From contig CALBDS010000004.1 of NCBI GenBank assembly GCA_937927415.1, positions 186,001 to 250,000 on the forward strand: a stretch of DNA of 64,000 nucleotides. Reading direction: 5' to 3'. The notes under the pieces are model-generated. The model was not told where the DNA came from. It did not search any database and saw only the letters and a program-made list of their open reading frames with translations. Of this stretch, positions 41,679-50,174 are shown piece after piece. The first letter of the stretch is position 1. Every line of letters begins with the position of its first letter. This stretch comes from an uncultured Rhodospirillaceae bacterium. Lineage in GTDB: Bacteria; Pseudomonadota; Alphaproteobacteria; Azospirillales; Azospirillaceae. Position numbers and translations under genes: made by a program.

Positions 41679-41738
41679 CCGCCGCACCTGTGGCGGACCG
41701 CCGCCGCACCTGTGGCGGGACCGCCGCAGGTGTGCCGC
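41679..41738. promoter_or_regulatory. three clustered 18-bp sites, likely AcoR enhancer
   Basis: CCGCCGCACCTGTGGCGG occurs twice as exact direct copies (41679-41696, 41701-41718). A third, inverted and diverged copy follows (CCGCCGCAGGTGTGCCGC, 41721-41738). Offsets of 22 and 20 bp keep them on one face of the helix, 54-114 bp upstream of the sigma-54 promoter. Confidence 0.75.
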
Positions 41739-41791
41739 ATCCCCCATTCCGGCTTTCCCATGAAAACAAGGGCTTAGGCGTGGCCGCAGCG

Positions 41792-41808
41792 TGGCCCGCC
41801 GTTTGCTT
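41792..41808 (+). promoter_or_regulatory. sigma-54 (-24/-12) promoter of acoXABC
   Basis: TGGCCCGCCGTTTGCTT: GG and GC are exactly 10 bp apart and TTGCT matches the -12 element. The promoter lies 43 bp upstream of the acoX start and downstream of the three enhancer sites. Confidence 0.87.
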
Positions 41809-41850
41809 TTCAAAGCGGCAAAACAAACATGCGCCAAGGGAGGGCGCCCG

Positions 41851-42879
41851 ATGACGCCGAAGATCGGCATAATCGCCAATCCGGTTTCCGCCCGCGACAT
41901 CCGCCGGGTCGTCGCCAGCGCCAGCAGCATCCAGATCGCCGACCGCGCCAACATCGTGCTGCGCACCCTGGCCGCCCTGGCCGCCTGCGGCATCGATGAT
42001 GTGGTGATGATGCCCGAACGCGGCGGCGTCGGCAGCCATGTGGTGCGCGGCATCGAGCGGTCCCGCAACCAGGGGGAGGAGCGGTTCCCCCGCCTGAGCT
42101 TCCTGCCCATCCCCGTGACCGGCACGGTGGAGGATACCCGCCGCGCCGCCGCCGCCATGGCCGCGGCGGGGGACGTGGCCGTCATCGTCGTGCTGGGCGG
42201 CGACGGCACCCACCGGGCGGTGGCGGGGGCCTGCGGCAGCGTTCCCATCGCCGGGATTTCCACCGGCACCAACAACGCCTTTCCCGAACACCGCGAACCG
42301 ACCATCACCGGGCTTGCCGCCGGGCTGGCCGCCACCGGACGGGTGCCGCCGGCGGTCGCCTTCGCCGACAACAAGGTGATCGAGGTGCGCATCGACGGCG
42401 GCCCGCCCGACATCGCACTGGTCGATGCCGCCATCGTGACCGACCGTTTCGTCGGCGCCCGCGCCCTGTGGCGGACCGAGACGTTTCGCGAACTCTACGT
42501 CACCTTCGCCGACCCCGAGGTGATCGGCATGGCCGCCATCGCCGGTCTGGTGGAAACGGTGGGGCGCGACGAGCCGGGCGGGCTGGCCCTGACGCTGGCC
42601 CCGGCGGACACCGCGGCCCGGCGGGTGCGGGCGCCGATCGCCCCCGGCCTGATCGGCACCATCGGCATTGATTCCTGGCGCCGCCTGCCGGCGGGCACGC
42701 CGGTCACCCCCGCTCTTCCCGCCGGGGCCGTCGCCCTCGACGGCGAACGGGAACTGTTCTTCGACCCGCACCAGACGGTGACGGTCACCCTGATCGACCG
42801 GGCGTTCCGCACCGTCGATACCGCGGCGGTGATGCGCTTTGCCGCCCGCCACGGGCTGCTGCTCGACCGGCAGCCCTGA
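41851..42879 (+). CDS. acoX: AcoX, acetoin catabolism protein (NAD kinase-like fold)
   Basis: A 342-residue protein with an ATP-NAD/diacylglycerol kinase-like fold: PKIGIIANPVSARDIRRVV, the VVLGGDGTHRAVAGACG nucleotide loop and PIAGISTGTNNAFPE. AcoX is encoded in the acetoin operons of Ralstonia and relatives but is not essential for the dehydrogenase, and its reaction is unproven. It is the first gene after the sigma-54 promoter and is followed 40 bp later by acoA. The ATG follows GGGAGGG. Confidence 0.93.
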   Translation: MTPKIGIIANPVSARDIRRVVASASSIQIADRANIVLRTLAALAACGIDDVVMMPERGGVGSHVVRGIERSRNQGEERFPRLSFLPIPVTGTVEDTRRAAAAMAAAGDVAVIVVLGGDGTHRAVAGACGSVPIAGISTGTNNAFPEHREPTITGLAAGLAATGRVPPAVAFADNKVIEVRIDGGPPDIALVDAAIVTDRFVGARALWRTETFRELYVTFADPEVIGMAAIAGLVETVGRDEPGGLALTLAPADTAARRVRAPIAPGLIGTIGIDSWRRLPAGTPVTPALPAGAVALDGERELFFDPHQTVTVTLIDRAFRTVDTAAVMRFAARHGLLLDRQP

Positions 42880-42919
42880 CAACCAAGAGCACCAAGAGAA
42901 TCACGGAGGAAACAGACCC

Positions 42920-43903
42920 ATGACCAACAACCCGTTTCCCTTGCCCAAGGACGACCTGCTGCAGGCCTACCGCACCATGCGGACCATCCGCGAGTTCGAG
43001 GAGCGGCTGCATGTGGAATTCGCCAAGGGCGACATCCCCGGTTTCGTCCACCTTTATGCGGGCGAGGAGGCGTGCGCCACCGGCATCATGATGCACCTGA
43101 GCGACATCGACCGCATCGCCTCCACCCACCGCGGCCACGGCCATTGCATCGCCAAGGGCGTGGATGTGCACGCCATGATGGCCGAGATCTACGGCAAGGT
43201 GACCGGATCGTGCCGCGGCAAGGGCGGGTCCATGCACATCGCCGACCTGTCCAAGGGCATGATGGGGGCCAACGGCATCCTGGGGGCCGGGGCGCCGCTG
43301 ATCTGCGGGGCCGCCCTGGCCGCCAAGTTCCGCGGCGACGGCGGGGTGGGGATCACCTTCTTCGGCGACGGTGCGTCCAACCAGGGGACGGTGCTGGAAA
43401 GCATGAACCTCGCCGCGATCTGGAACCTGCCGGTGATCTTCGTGGTGGAGAACAACGGCTATGCCGAATCCACCTCGGTCGAATACGCCACCGGGGTGGA
43501 TTCCTATGTGGATCGCGCCGCCGGTTTCGGGCTGCCGGGGGTGACGGTGGACGGCACCGATTTCTTCGCCGTCCATGAAGCGGCGGGCGAGATCATCCGC
43601 CGCGCCCGCGAAGGCGGCGGGCCGGCGCTGCTGGAATGCAAGATGGTCCGCTTCTTCGGCCATTTCGAAGGCGACGCCCAGACCTACAAGGCCAAGGGCG
43701 AGAACGACGCCAACCGCGCCAGCCGCGACTGTCTGACCCTGTTCGCCAACCGCGTCACCGCCGCGGGCGTGATCGGCGATGCCGAGTTGCGGGTGATCGA
43801 CCGCGAGGTCGCCGCCCTGATCGACGACGCGGTGGCCAGCGCCAAGGGCGCGCCGCTGCCCCATGCGGGCGAGCTGACGACCGACGTCTACGTCTCCTAC
43901 TGA
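42920..43903 (+). CDS. acoA: acetoin dehydrogenase E1 alpha subunit
   Basis: A 327-residue TPP-dependent E1 alpha subunit. It reads MRTIREFEERLHVEFAKGDIPGFVHLYAGEEACATGI, and the TPP-binding motif GDGASNQGTVLESMNLAAIWNLPVIFVVENNGYAEST is complete (GDG...NN). With AcoB it cleaves acetoin and transfers the acetyl unit to lipoamide on AcoC. The central HRGHGHCIAKGVDVHAMMAEIYGK segment is typical of E1 alpha. The ATG lies 11 bp after GGAGGA. The acoB gene starts 29 bp downstream. Confidence 0.96.
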   Translation: MTNNPFPLPKDDLLQAYRTMRTIREFEERLHVEFAKGDIPGFVHLYAGEEACATGIMMHLSDIDRIASTHRGHGHCIAKGVDVHAMMAEIYGKVTGSCRGKGGSMHIADLSKGMMGANGILGAGAPLICGAALAAKFRGDGGVGITFFGDGASNQGTVLESMNLAAIWNLPVIFVVENNGYAESTSVEYATGVDSYVDRAAGFGLPGVTVDGTDFFAVHEAAGEIIRRAREGGGPALLECKMVRFFGHFEGDAQTYKAKGENDANRASRDCLTLFANRVTAAGVIGDAELRVIDREVAALIDDAVASAKGAPLPHAGELTTDVYVSY

Positions 43904-43932
43904 ACGAACAAGACAAACACGGAGGAAACACC

Positions 43933-44952
43933 ATGGCCCGCAAGATCAGCTACAAACAGGCGATCAACGAGGCGCTGGACCTTGAAATGCGCCGCGACCC
44001 CACCGTCATCCTGTTGGGCGAGGACATCGTGGGCGGGTCCGGCGCGCCCGGCGAGATGGACGCCTGGGGCGGCGTGCTGGGCGTCACCAAGGGGCTTTAC
44101 GCCAAGCACGGCAACCGGCTGATGGACACGCCGCTGTCGGAAAGCGCCTACATCGGTGCGGCCATCGGGGCGGCGGCCTGCGGCATGCGTCCGGTCGCCG
44201 AACTCATGTTCCTCGACTTCATGGGGGTGTGTTTCGACCAGATTTTGAACCAGGCCGCCAAGTTCAAATACATGTTCGGCGGCAAGGCCAAGACCCCGGT
44301 GGTCATCCGCGCCATGGTCGGCGCCGGGTTCCGCGCCGCCGCCCAGCATTCGCAGATGCTGACCCCGCTGTTCACCCACATTCCGGGGCTGAAGGTGGTG
44401 TGCCCGTCCAACGCCTATGACGCCAAGGGGCTGCTGATCCAGTCGATCCGCGACGACGACCCGGTGATCTTCTGCGAGCACAAGAACCTCTACGGGCTGG
44501 AAACCGACGTGCCGGCGGAGTCCTACGCCATTCCCTTCGGCGAGGCCAACGTGGTGCGCGAAGGCAAGGACGTGACCATCGTCAGCTACGGCCTGACCGT
44601 CCACCGCGCGCTGGCCGCCGCGGAAACCCTGGCCCGGACCGGCATCCAGGCCGAGGTGATCGACCTGCGCACCCTGTCGCCCATCGACTGGGACACGGTG
44701 ATCGAAAGCGTCGAGGCCACCGGCCGTCTGGTGGTGGTGGACGAGGCGCACCCGCGCTGCTCCATCGCCTGCGACGTCGCCGCCTATGTGGCGCAGAACG
44801 CCTTCGGCGCGCTGAAGGCGGCACCGCAGATGGTGACCGCCCCGCACACGCCGGTGCCGTTCTCCCCGGTGCTGGAAGACCTCTACATCCCCTCGGCCGA
44901 CGCCATCGCCGCCGCCGTCGGCAAGACCGTCCCCCACGCGCGGGCCGCCTGA
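43933..44952 (+). CDS. acoB: acetoin dehydrogenase E1 beta subunit
   Basis: A 339-residue E1 beta subunit. It carries INEALDLEMRRDPTVILLGEDIVGGSGAPGEMDAWGGVLGVTKGLYAKHGNRLMDTPLSESAYIGAAIG and the C-terminal transketolase domain (DVTIVSYGLTVHRALAAAETL, VIDLRTLSPIDWDTVIESVEATGRLVVVDEAHPRC). It forms the alpha2-beta2 E1 with AcoA. The start follows GGAGGAAACACC. The acoC gene follows after 28 bp. Confidence 0.96.
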   Translation: MARKISYKQAINEALDLEMRRDPTVILLGEDIVGGSGAPGEMDAWGGVLGVTKGLYAKHGNRLMDTPLSESAYIGAAIGAAACGMRPVAELMFLDFMGVCFDQILNQAAKFKYMFGGKAKTPVVIRAMVGAGFRAAAQHSQMLTPLFTHIPGLKVVCPSNAYDAKGLLIQSIRDDDPVIFCEHKNLYGLETDVPAESYAIPFGEANVVREGKDVTIVSYGLTVHRALAAAETLARTGIQAEVIDLRTLSPIDWDTVIESVEATGRLVVVDEAHPRCSIACDVAAYVAQNAFGALKAAPQMVTAPHTPVPFSPVLEDLYIPSADAIAAAVGKTVPHARAA

Positions 44953-44980
44953 GCCTCGCCCGCGTGTAAGGAGAATGTTT

Positions 44981-46096
44981 ATGAGCGAACGCATCAAGCC
45001 GATCGTCATGCCCAAGTGGGGCCTCTCCATGTCGGAAGGCAAGGTCACCGGCTGGCTGAAACGGCCCGGATCCAAGGTCGCCGTCGGCGACGAGATCGTC
45101 GAGGTGGAAACCGACAAGATCGCCGGTGTGGTGGAGGCCGGTGACGCCGGCACCCTGCGCCGGGTGATCGGCGAGCCGGACACGGTGTATCCGGTCAAGG
45201 CGCTGATCGGCGTCATCGCCGACGACGACGTGCCGGACGCCGAGATCGACGCCTATGTCGCCGCCTACGCCACCGGTGCGGCGGCGGATGGCGGGGAGGA
45301 TGAGGCGGCACCACGCTATGATTTCGTCGAAACCCCGGCCGGGCGCCTGCGCTATGCCCGGCGGGGCGACGGGCCGCACACCATCATCCTGATCCACGGC
45401 TTCGGCGGCGACCTGGACAACTGGCTGTTCAACATCGACGCGCTGGCCGAGGCCGGGACGGTCCACGCGCTCGACCTGCCGGGCCACGGCCAGTCCGACA
45501 AGACGGTGAAGGAACCGGGCCTCGACGGCCTGTCCGCCGCCCTGGTCGGCTTCATGGACGCTCTGGGCATCGAATCCGCCCATCTGGTCGGCCATTCCAT
45601 GGGCGGGGCGGTGGCGGCCCGCACAGCCCTGAACCACCCCGGCCGCGTCCGCAGCCTGACCCTGATCGGTTCCGCCGGGCTGGGGGAGGAGATCAACAGC
45701 GGTTATACGGAAGGCTTTATCGCCGCCTCGTCCCGGCGGGATCTGAAGCCGGTGCTGGAGCACCTGTTCCACAACCCCGCCACCGTCACCCGCCAGCTTG
45801 TGGACGACCTGCTGAAATACAAGCGGCTGGACGGGGTGGACGATGCGCTGCGCGCCCTGGGCGGCGCCCTGTTCGCCGGGGGCCGGCAGAGCGCGGTGCT
45901 GGCCGACGCGCTGAAGGCGGCGACGACGCCGGTGCTGGTCATCTGGGGTGAAAGCGATGCCGTCATCCCCGCCGCCCACGCCGAAGCCCTGGGCGACCGG
46001 GCAAAAGCGGAGGTGATCGGCGAGGCCGGGCATATGGTGCAGATGGAAAAGGCCAACCGGGTCAATGAACTGGTCCGCGGCCACATCGAAACCTGA
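44981..46096 (+). CDS. acoC: acetoin dehydrogenase E2: lipoyl domain fused to alpha/beta hydrolase
   Basis: A 371-residue protein. The N-terminal lipoyl domain (residues 1-80) has the lipoyl lysine at Lys46 (VETDKIAGV). A short linker leads to an alpha/beta hydrolase fold (HGFGGDLDNWLFN, nucleophile elbow GHSMGGAVAA, and the acid and His positions in VLVIWGESDAVIP and GEAGHMVQME). This fusion is typical of AcoC and differs from standard E2 proteins, which have a chloramphenicol-acetyltransferase-like core. I start at ATG 44981, since AAGGAG is 8 nt away, not at the ATG two codons earlier. No E3 gene follows. Confidence 0.94.
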   Translation: MSERIKPIVMPKWGLSMSEGKVTGWLKRPGSKVAVGDEIVEVETDKIAGVVEAGDAGTLRRVIGEPDTVYPVKALIGVIADDDVPDAEIDAYVAAYATGAAADGGEDEAAPRYDFVETPAGRLRYARRGDGPHTIILIHGFGGDLDNWLFNIDALAEAGTVHALDLPGHGQSDKTVKEPGLDGLSAALVGFMDALGIESAHLVGHSMGGAVAARTALNHPGRVRSLTLIGSAGLGEEINSGYTEGFIAASSRRDLKPVLEHLFHNPATVTRQLVDDLLKYKRLDGVDDALRALGGALFAGGRQSAVLADALKAATTPVLVIWGESDAVIPAAHAEALGDRAKAEVIGEAGHMVQMEKANRVNELVRGHIET

Positions 46097-46112
46097 CCCG
46101 TCTGCTGCTCAA

Positions 46113-46143
46113 CGCCCCCTCTTCCCACCGGGGAGAGGGGGCG
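46113..46143. terminator. hairpin ending the aco operon
   Basis: A 10-bp perfect outer stem (CGCCCCCTCT / AGAGGGGGCG) with an inner CCC/GGG helix lies 17 bp after the acoC stop. No T-run follows. It separates acoC from a converging DJ-1/PfpI gene. The sequence resembles the outer hairpins of the dispersed repeat. Confidence 0.6.
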
Positions 46144-46151
46144 CTCCGGCC

Positions 46152-46850
46152 TCAGCCCTCCCGGCCGGTGTCAGCACCGCCGGGCGGAAGGGCGGACAGG
46201 ATCGCCTCGCGCTCGGCACGGGAGGCGGACAGCCGTTGCCGGACCAGTTCCACGACCGCGGCCGGGGCCTCCTCGGGGGTGCCCGCCTGGAACGGCGGGG
46301 CCGGGGCGTATTCCAGGATCAGTTGGATCGCCTCGGCCTCCGCCCGTCCCACAAGCTCGGCCATCACGGTCAGGCCGAAGTCGATCCCCGAGGTCACCCC
46401 CCCGGCGGTGATGAGGGCGCCGTCGCGCACCACCCGTTCCCTGACCGGGATGGCGCCGAAATGGGCGAGGAAATCATGGGCGTTCCAGTGGGTGGTCGCG
46501 CGCTTGCCCCGCAAAAGCCCCGCCGCCCCCAGAACCAGCGCGCCGGTGCACACCGAGGTGACATAACGCGCCGTCGCCGCCTGGCGCCGGACGAACGCCA
46601 GCGTGTCCGGGTCGGTCAGCAGCGCGTTCACCCCGGCCCCGCCCGGCACGCACAGCACATCGAACGGCGGGGCGTCGGCAAAGGTGGTGTCGGGGGTCAG
46701 CCACAGCCCGGTCGAGGACCGGACCGGCGCCCGTTCTTTTCCCACCAGATGGACCCGCGCGCTCCGCACCGTGGCGAACACCTCGTACGGGCCGGTCAGG
46801 TCCAGTTGCTGGACATCGGGAAAACACAGAATGCCGAAGGTCAGGCTCAT
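46152..46850 (-). CDS. DJ-1/PfpI family protein (isonitrile hydratase-like)
   Basis: A 232-residue protein with a class I glutamine amidotransferase-like fold. Visible are FGILCFPDVQQLDLTGPYEVF, LCVPGGAGVNALLTD, the nucleophile elbow SVCTGALVLGAAGLL (Cys) and ATTHWNAHDFLAHFGA. This subgroup includes isonitrile hydratase and many uncharacterised cysteine hydrolases. It is divergent from a GlxA-type regulator that has the same fold in its N-terminal half, with 86 bp between starts, so the regulator may control it. Confidence 0.9.
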   Translation of the reverse strand: MSLTFGILCFPDVQQLDLTGPYEVFATVRSARVHLVGKERAPVRSSTGLWLTPDTTFADAPPFDVLCVPGGAGVNALLTDPDTLAFVRRQAATARYVTSVCTGALVLGAAGLLRGKRATTHWNAHDFLAHFGAIPVRERVVRDGALITAGGVTSGIDFGLTVMAELVGRAEAEAIQLILEYAPAPPFQAGTPEEAPAAVVELVRQRLSASRAEREAILSALPPGGADTGREG

Positions 46851-46936
46851 GGGGTGTCTCCAGGCTTGAGGGGGACTTGACGTCCCAGGCGTACCATGGG
46901 GACACTCGGGCGGTGTGGCCATTCACCCCTCGGATC

Positions 46937-47902
46937 ATGCCAAACCACGACATCCGCCGGATCGACGTCCTGGCCTATCCCGATGCCCAGCTTCTCGATG
47001 TGACCGGGCCGGCGCAGGTCTTTGCGTCGGCCAACGACATGAGGCCGCGCGGCAGCCGGCGCTTTTATGAGATCACCATCGTTGCGGAACAGGAGGAGGT
47101 GGTCACCTCCTCGCAGGTCGCCCTCAGGGCCACGCCGCTGCCGCCCGCCGACGCGCCGCTGAACACCCTGATCGTGGCGGGGGGATGGGGGATCCGGGCC
47201 GCCTGCGACCGTCCTGCGCTGGTGGACTGGGTGCGCCGCCGCGCGGCCGTGGCGGAGCGCACCGCGTCCGTGTGCAGCGGTGCGTTCCTGCTGGCGCAGG
47301 CGGGGTTGCTGGACGGCCGCCGGGCGGTCACCCATTGGAACCGCTGCGCCGAATTCGCGGCCCGCTTCCCCGCGGTGCGGCTCGACCCCGATCCGATCTT
47401 CGTGCGCGACGGCCGCATCTGGACCTCGGCGGGGATCACGGCGGGAATCGATCTGGCCCTGGCGCTGGAGGAGGAGGATCTGGGCCGCGCGGCGGCGCTG
47501 GCCGTGGCGCGGGAACTGGTGGTGTTCCTCAAGCGCCCCGGCGGACAGGCCCAGTTCAGCACGGCGCTGGCGCTCCAGACCACCGACGGCCGGTTCGAAC
47601 GGCTGCACGCCTGGATCGTCGAGAACCTCACCCGCGACCTGTCGCTGTCGGTCCTGGCCGACCGGGCGGGCATGAGCCTGCGCAGCTTCTGCCGCCACTA
47701 CCGTCAGGCAACCGGCCACACCCCGGCCCGCGCGGTGGAGATCCTCCGCATCGAAACCGCCCGCCGGCTGATCGAGGACGGCGCCCCGGTCGGCCAGACG
47801 TGGCGGCGGTGCGGCTTCGGGTCGGAGGAAACCATGCGCCGCACCTTCCTGCGCACGCTGGGCATCAGCCCACAGGCCTACCGCGAACGGTTTTCCGGAT
47901 AG
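46937..47902 (+). CDS. GlxA-type AraC regulator with DJ-1/PfpI sensor domain
   Basis: A 321-residue regulator. Residues about 8-190 form a DJ-1/PfpI-like sensor (DVLAYPDAQLLDVTGPAQVFASAND, SVCSGAFLLAQAGLLDGRRAVTHWNRC). The C-terminal 100 residues are an AraC-type double helix-turn-helix (LSVLADRAGMSLRSFCRHYRQATGHTPARAVEILRIETARRLIEDG, CGFGSEETMRRTFLRTLGISPQAYRERF). The ligand is unknown. It is divergent from the DJ-1/PfpI enzyme-like gene, and the gap contains an imperfect GTCCCA/TGGGGAC dyad. Confidence 0.92.
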   Translation: MPNHDIRRIDVLAYPDAQLLDVTGPAQVFASANDMRPRGSRRFYEITIVAEQEEVVTSSQVALRATPLPPADAPLNTLIVAGGWGIRAACDRPALVDWVRRRAAVAERTASVCSGAFLLAQAGLLDGRRAVTHWNRCAEFAARFPAVRLDPDPIFVRDGRIWTSAGITAGIDLALALEEEDLGRAAALAVARELVVFLKRPGGQAQFSTALALQTTDGRFERLHAWIVENLTRDLSLSVLADRAGMSLRSFCRHYRQATGHTPARAVEILRIETARRLIEDGAPVGQTWRRCGFGSEETMRRTFLRTLGISPQAYRERFSG

Positions 47903-47917
47903 GCCGGGGCGCCGGCC

Positions 47918-48856
47918 TTACAGCCGCTTCTCGATGGCGTCCCACAGCGTCGCTTCCAGCGCGCTGCCGTCCAGGCGGTTGATTTCCTGGATGCCGGTCG
48001 GGGACGTGACGTTGATTTCGGTCAGATAGTCGCCGATCACGTCGATGCCGACGAACACCAGCCCCTGTTCGCGCAGGACCGGGCCGATGGCCTCGCAGAT
48101 CTCCCGCTCGCGCGCGGTCAGGCCGGTCTTTTTGGCGCTGCCGCCGGCGTGGAAATTGGCCCGCGCCTCGCCCTCCTGCGGCATGCGGCTGACGGCGCCG
48201 GCGGGTTCGCCGTCGATCAGGATGATGCGCTTGTCGCCCTGGCGGATCTCGGGCAGGTAACGCTGGACGATCACCGGCTCGCGGTAAAGCTGGGTGAAGG
48301 TTTCCAGCAGCGACCCCAGATTCTCGTCATCGGGCTTCAGGTGGAAGACACCCGCCCCGCCGTTGCCGAACAGCGGCTTGACGATGATGTCCTTGTGCTC
48401 GGCCCGGAATTCCAGGATCGCCTGCTTGTCGCTGGTGATGAGCGTCGGCGGCATCAGGGTCGGGAAATGGGTGACGAACAGCTTTTCCGGGGCGTTGCGC
48501 ACGTTCTTCGGGTCGTTCAGCACCAGCACCTTGGGCTGCACATGCTCCAGCATGTGGGTGGCGGTGATGTAGGCCATGTCGAACGGCGGGTCCTGGCGCA
48601 TCAGGATCACATCGACGGTGGCAAGGTCGATCACCGTCGGCTCGCCCATGCGGTAATGGGCGCCCTTCTTGCGCTCCACCGCCATCTCGCGCACGCGGGC
48701 GGTCAGGACATTGCCCGTCAGCGACAGGTCGCGGGGGTGGTAGTGCAGCAGGCGGTAACCGCGGCGCTGGGCCTCCAGCGCCATCATGAAGCTGGAATCG
48801 GTGTCGATGTTGATGGACTCGATGGGGTCCATCTGGAACGCGACGGTCAGGGTCAT
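47918..48856 (-). CDS. gshB: glutathione synthetase
   Basis: A 312-residue ATP-grasp ligase that joins gamma-glutamylcysteine and glycine. Family sequences include VAFQMDPIESINIDTDSSFMMALEAQRRGYRLLHYHPRDLSL, RQDPPFDMAYITATHMLE, IIVKPLFGNGGAGVFHL and GEPAGAVSRMPQEGEARANFHAGGSA. The end (FVGIDVIGDYLTEINVTSPTGIQEI) holds the Mg-binding Asn. It heads a minus-strand cluster downstream of the SirB1-type, YraN and rsmI genes. Confidence 0.97.
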   Translation of the reverse strand: MTLTVAFQMDPIESINIDTDSSFMMALEAQRRGYRLLHYHPRDLSLTGNVLTARVREMAVERKKGAHYRMGEPTVIDLATVDVILMRQDPPFDMAYITATHMLEHVQPKVLVLNDPKNVRNAPEKLFVTHFPTLMPPTLITSDKQAILEFRAEHKDIIVKPLFGNGGAGVFHLKPDDENLGSLLETFTQLYREPVIVQRYLPEIRQGDKRIILIDGEPAGAVSRMPQEGEARANFHAGGSAKKTGLTAREREICEAIGPVLREQGLVFVGIDVIGDYLTEINVTSPTGIQEINRLDGSALEATLWDAIEKRL

Positions 48857-48916
48857 GGGACGGATGTCTCCTGCGGGCGGAAAAAGCGCATGGTATCAGG
48901 ATCCATGCGATCAGGA

Positions 48917-49762
48917 TCAGTGGGGGTGCTGGCGAAGCTGCTGAATCAGCAGGGCCGCCTGATGCTTTTGCGGCGGGCTGTCCGACAGGTCGATGAACCG
49001 CTCCAGCGCGGCGATGGCTTCGGCGTTGTGGCCGGCGTGGGCTTCCAGCAGGCCGGTTTCCCGCCACAGCCCCGCCTCATCCGGGGCGAACAGCACCATG
49101 CCCGCCAGGGTGTCCAGCGCCCGCGGCACGTCACCGGCGCTCAAGTGGCGCAGTTTCAGATTGTTTTGCAGCCGCAACAGCACGTCGCGCGCACCGACGG
49201 CCGCGTAATGCTCGGGCCGCAGTTCGGCCCCCGCCCCGCCGGTCGCCTTCAACAGCTCGCGCAGGTCGGCGGCGGTGCGGGTGGCGCCGCCGTTGAAGGG
49301 ATCGATGATCGCCCGCTGCCCCTCGTGGTCCAGCCGCAGCAGGAAATGGCCGGGAAAGTTCAGCCCCGCCATGTCCCACCCCATGGCGCGGGCGGCGTGG
49401 AGATAGAGGATGCCCAGCGCCACCGGCAGCCCCCGCCGCCGGTCGATCACCCGCAGCAGGTTGGCGTTCTGCAGGTCGTCGTACGTGTCATGGTCGCCGG
49501 CATAGCCATGGCGTCCCGCCAGCACCGCCCGCAAGGTGGCGATGCGGCTGTTCAGCCCGTCGGTGCCGGTGTCGATGGCGGCGGCGTGGCGGTCGGCCAT
49601 GTCGCGGGCCAGCATGGCCAGATGCGCCCGGTACGCCGGCAGATCCGCCCCCGGCTGGTCCAGCAGCCCCAGCGCCAGCGCCGTTCCGCCCACATCCAGG
49701 GCGTCGTCGGGCTGGGTGCCGGCGCGGGTCAGGATCTCCAGGGCTTCGGCACGGGTGGTCAC
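48917..49762 (-). CDS. SirB1 family protein (transglutaminase-like core plus TPR)
   Basis: A 281-residue SirB1/YchA-type protein. The N-terminal transglutaminase-like region contains LLRVIDRRRGLPVALGILYLHAARAMGWDMAGLNFPGHFLLRL...AIIDPFNGG. I see no Cys at the usual nucleophile place, so catalysis is doubtful. The C-terminal helical part (PRALDTLAGMVLFAPDEAGLWRETGLLEAHAGHNAEAIAALERFI) is TPR-like. I choose the GTG at 49762 (behind AAGGGG) since an earlier ATG would run into the yraN gene. Function not firmly known. Confidence 0.87.
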   Translation of the reverse strand: MTTRAEALEILTRAGTQPDDALDVGGTALALGLLDQPGADLPAYRAHLAMLARDMADRHAAAIDTGTDGLNSRIATLRAVLAGRHGYAGDHDTYDDLQNANLLRVIDRRRGLPVALGILYLHAARAMGWDMAGLNFPGHFLLRLDHEGQRAIIDPFNGGATRTAADLRELLKATGGAGAELRPEHYAAVGARDVLLRLQNNLKLRHLSAGDVPRALDTLAGMVLFAPDEAGLWRETGLLEAHAGHNAEAIAALERFIDLSDSPPQKHQAALLIQQLRQHPH

Positions 49763-49781
49763 GGGGGGAACCCCTTCGGCA

Positions 49782-50174
49782 TCAGGTCTGCGCCCGCCAC
49801 GCATCGGGAATATGACGCGGCATGGCCCAAGGGGTAACCAGCATCACGTCGAAGCGCAAGGTCAAGCCGGCGTACTGTGGATGGGCGGCAATGAACACAT
49901 GGGCGGCACGGGCCAGCCGGCCGCGCTGGCGGGCGGTCACCGCCTCGCTGGCCGCCAGCCAGTCGGCGCGGGCCTTTACCTCCACCACCGCCAGGGTGCG
50001 GCCGCGGCGGGCCACGATGTCGATCTCCCCCATCGGCGTGCGCAGGCGGGACGCGAGAATGCGATAGCCCTTCACGCGCAAAAGCACGCGGCACGCCGCT
50101 TCGGCCAACCGCCCGAACCGCTCGCTCTTCTGCCGCTGGGGATCGGCGGGGGCGGGATCGGGGGGCAGGCTCAT
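49782..50174 (-). CDS. YraN/UPF0102 family endonuclease-like protein
   Basis: A 130-residue protein with a restriction-endonuclease-like core: ERFGRLAEAACRVLLRVKGYRILASRLRTPMGEIDIVARRGRTLAVVEVKAR. The D and E-x-K residues of the PD-(D/E)xK site are visible in GEIDIVA and VVEVKAR. The biological role is unproven; association with rsmI is widespread. Its ATG overlaps the rsmI stop by four bases (ATGA), indicating translational coupling. Confidence 0.93.
   Translation of the reverse strand: MSLPPDPAPADPQRQKSERFGRLAEAACRVLLRVKGYRILASRLRTPMGEIDIVARRGRTLAVVEVKARADWLAASEAVTARQRGRLARAAHVFIAAHPQYAGLTLRFDVMLVTPWAMPRHIPDAWRAQT

Noticed and set aside
44582..46084. A 500-codon open frame on the - strand over acoB and acoC
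   Set aside because: It is the mirror of two genes with complete motifs and good ribosome-binding sites, and has no recognised domain of its own.
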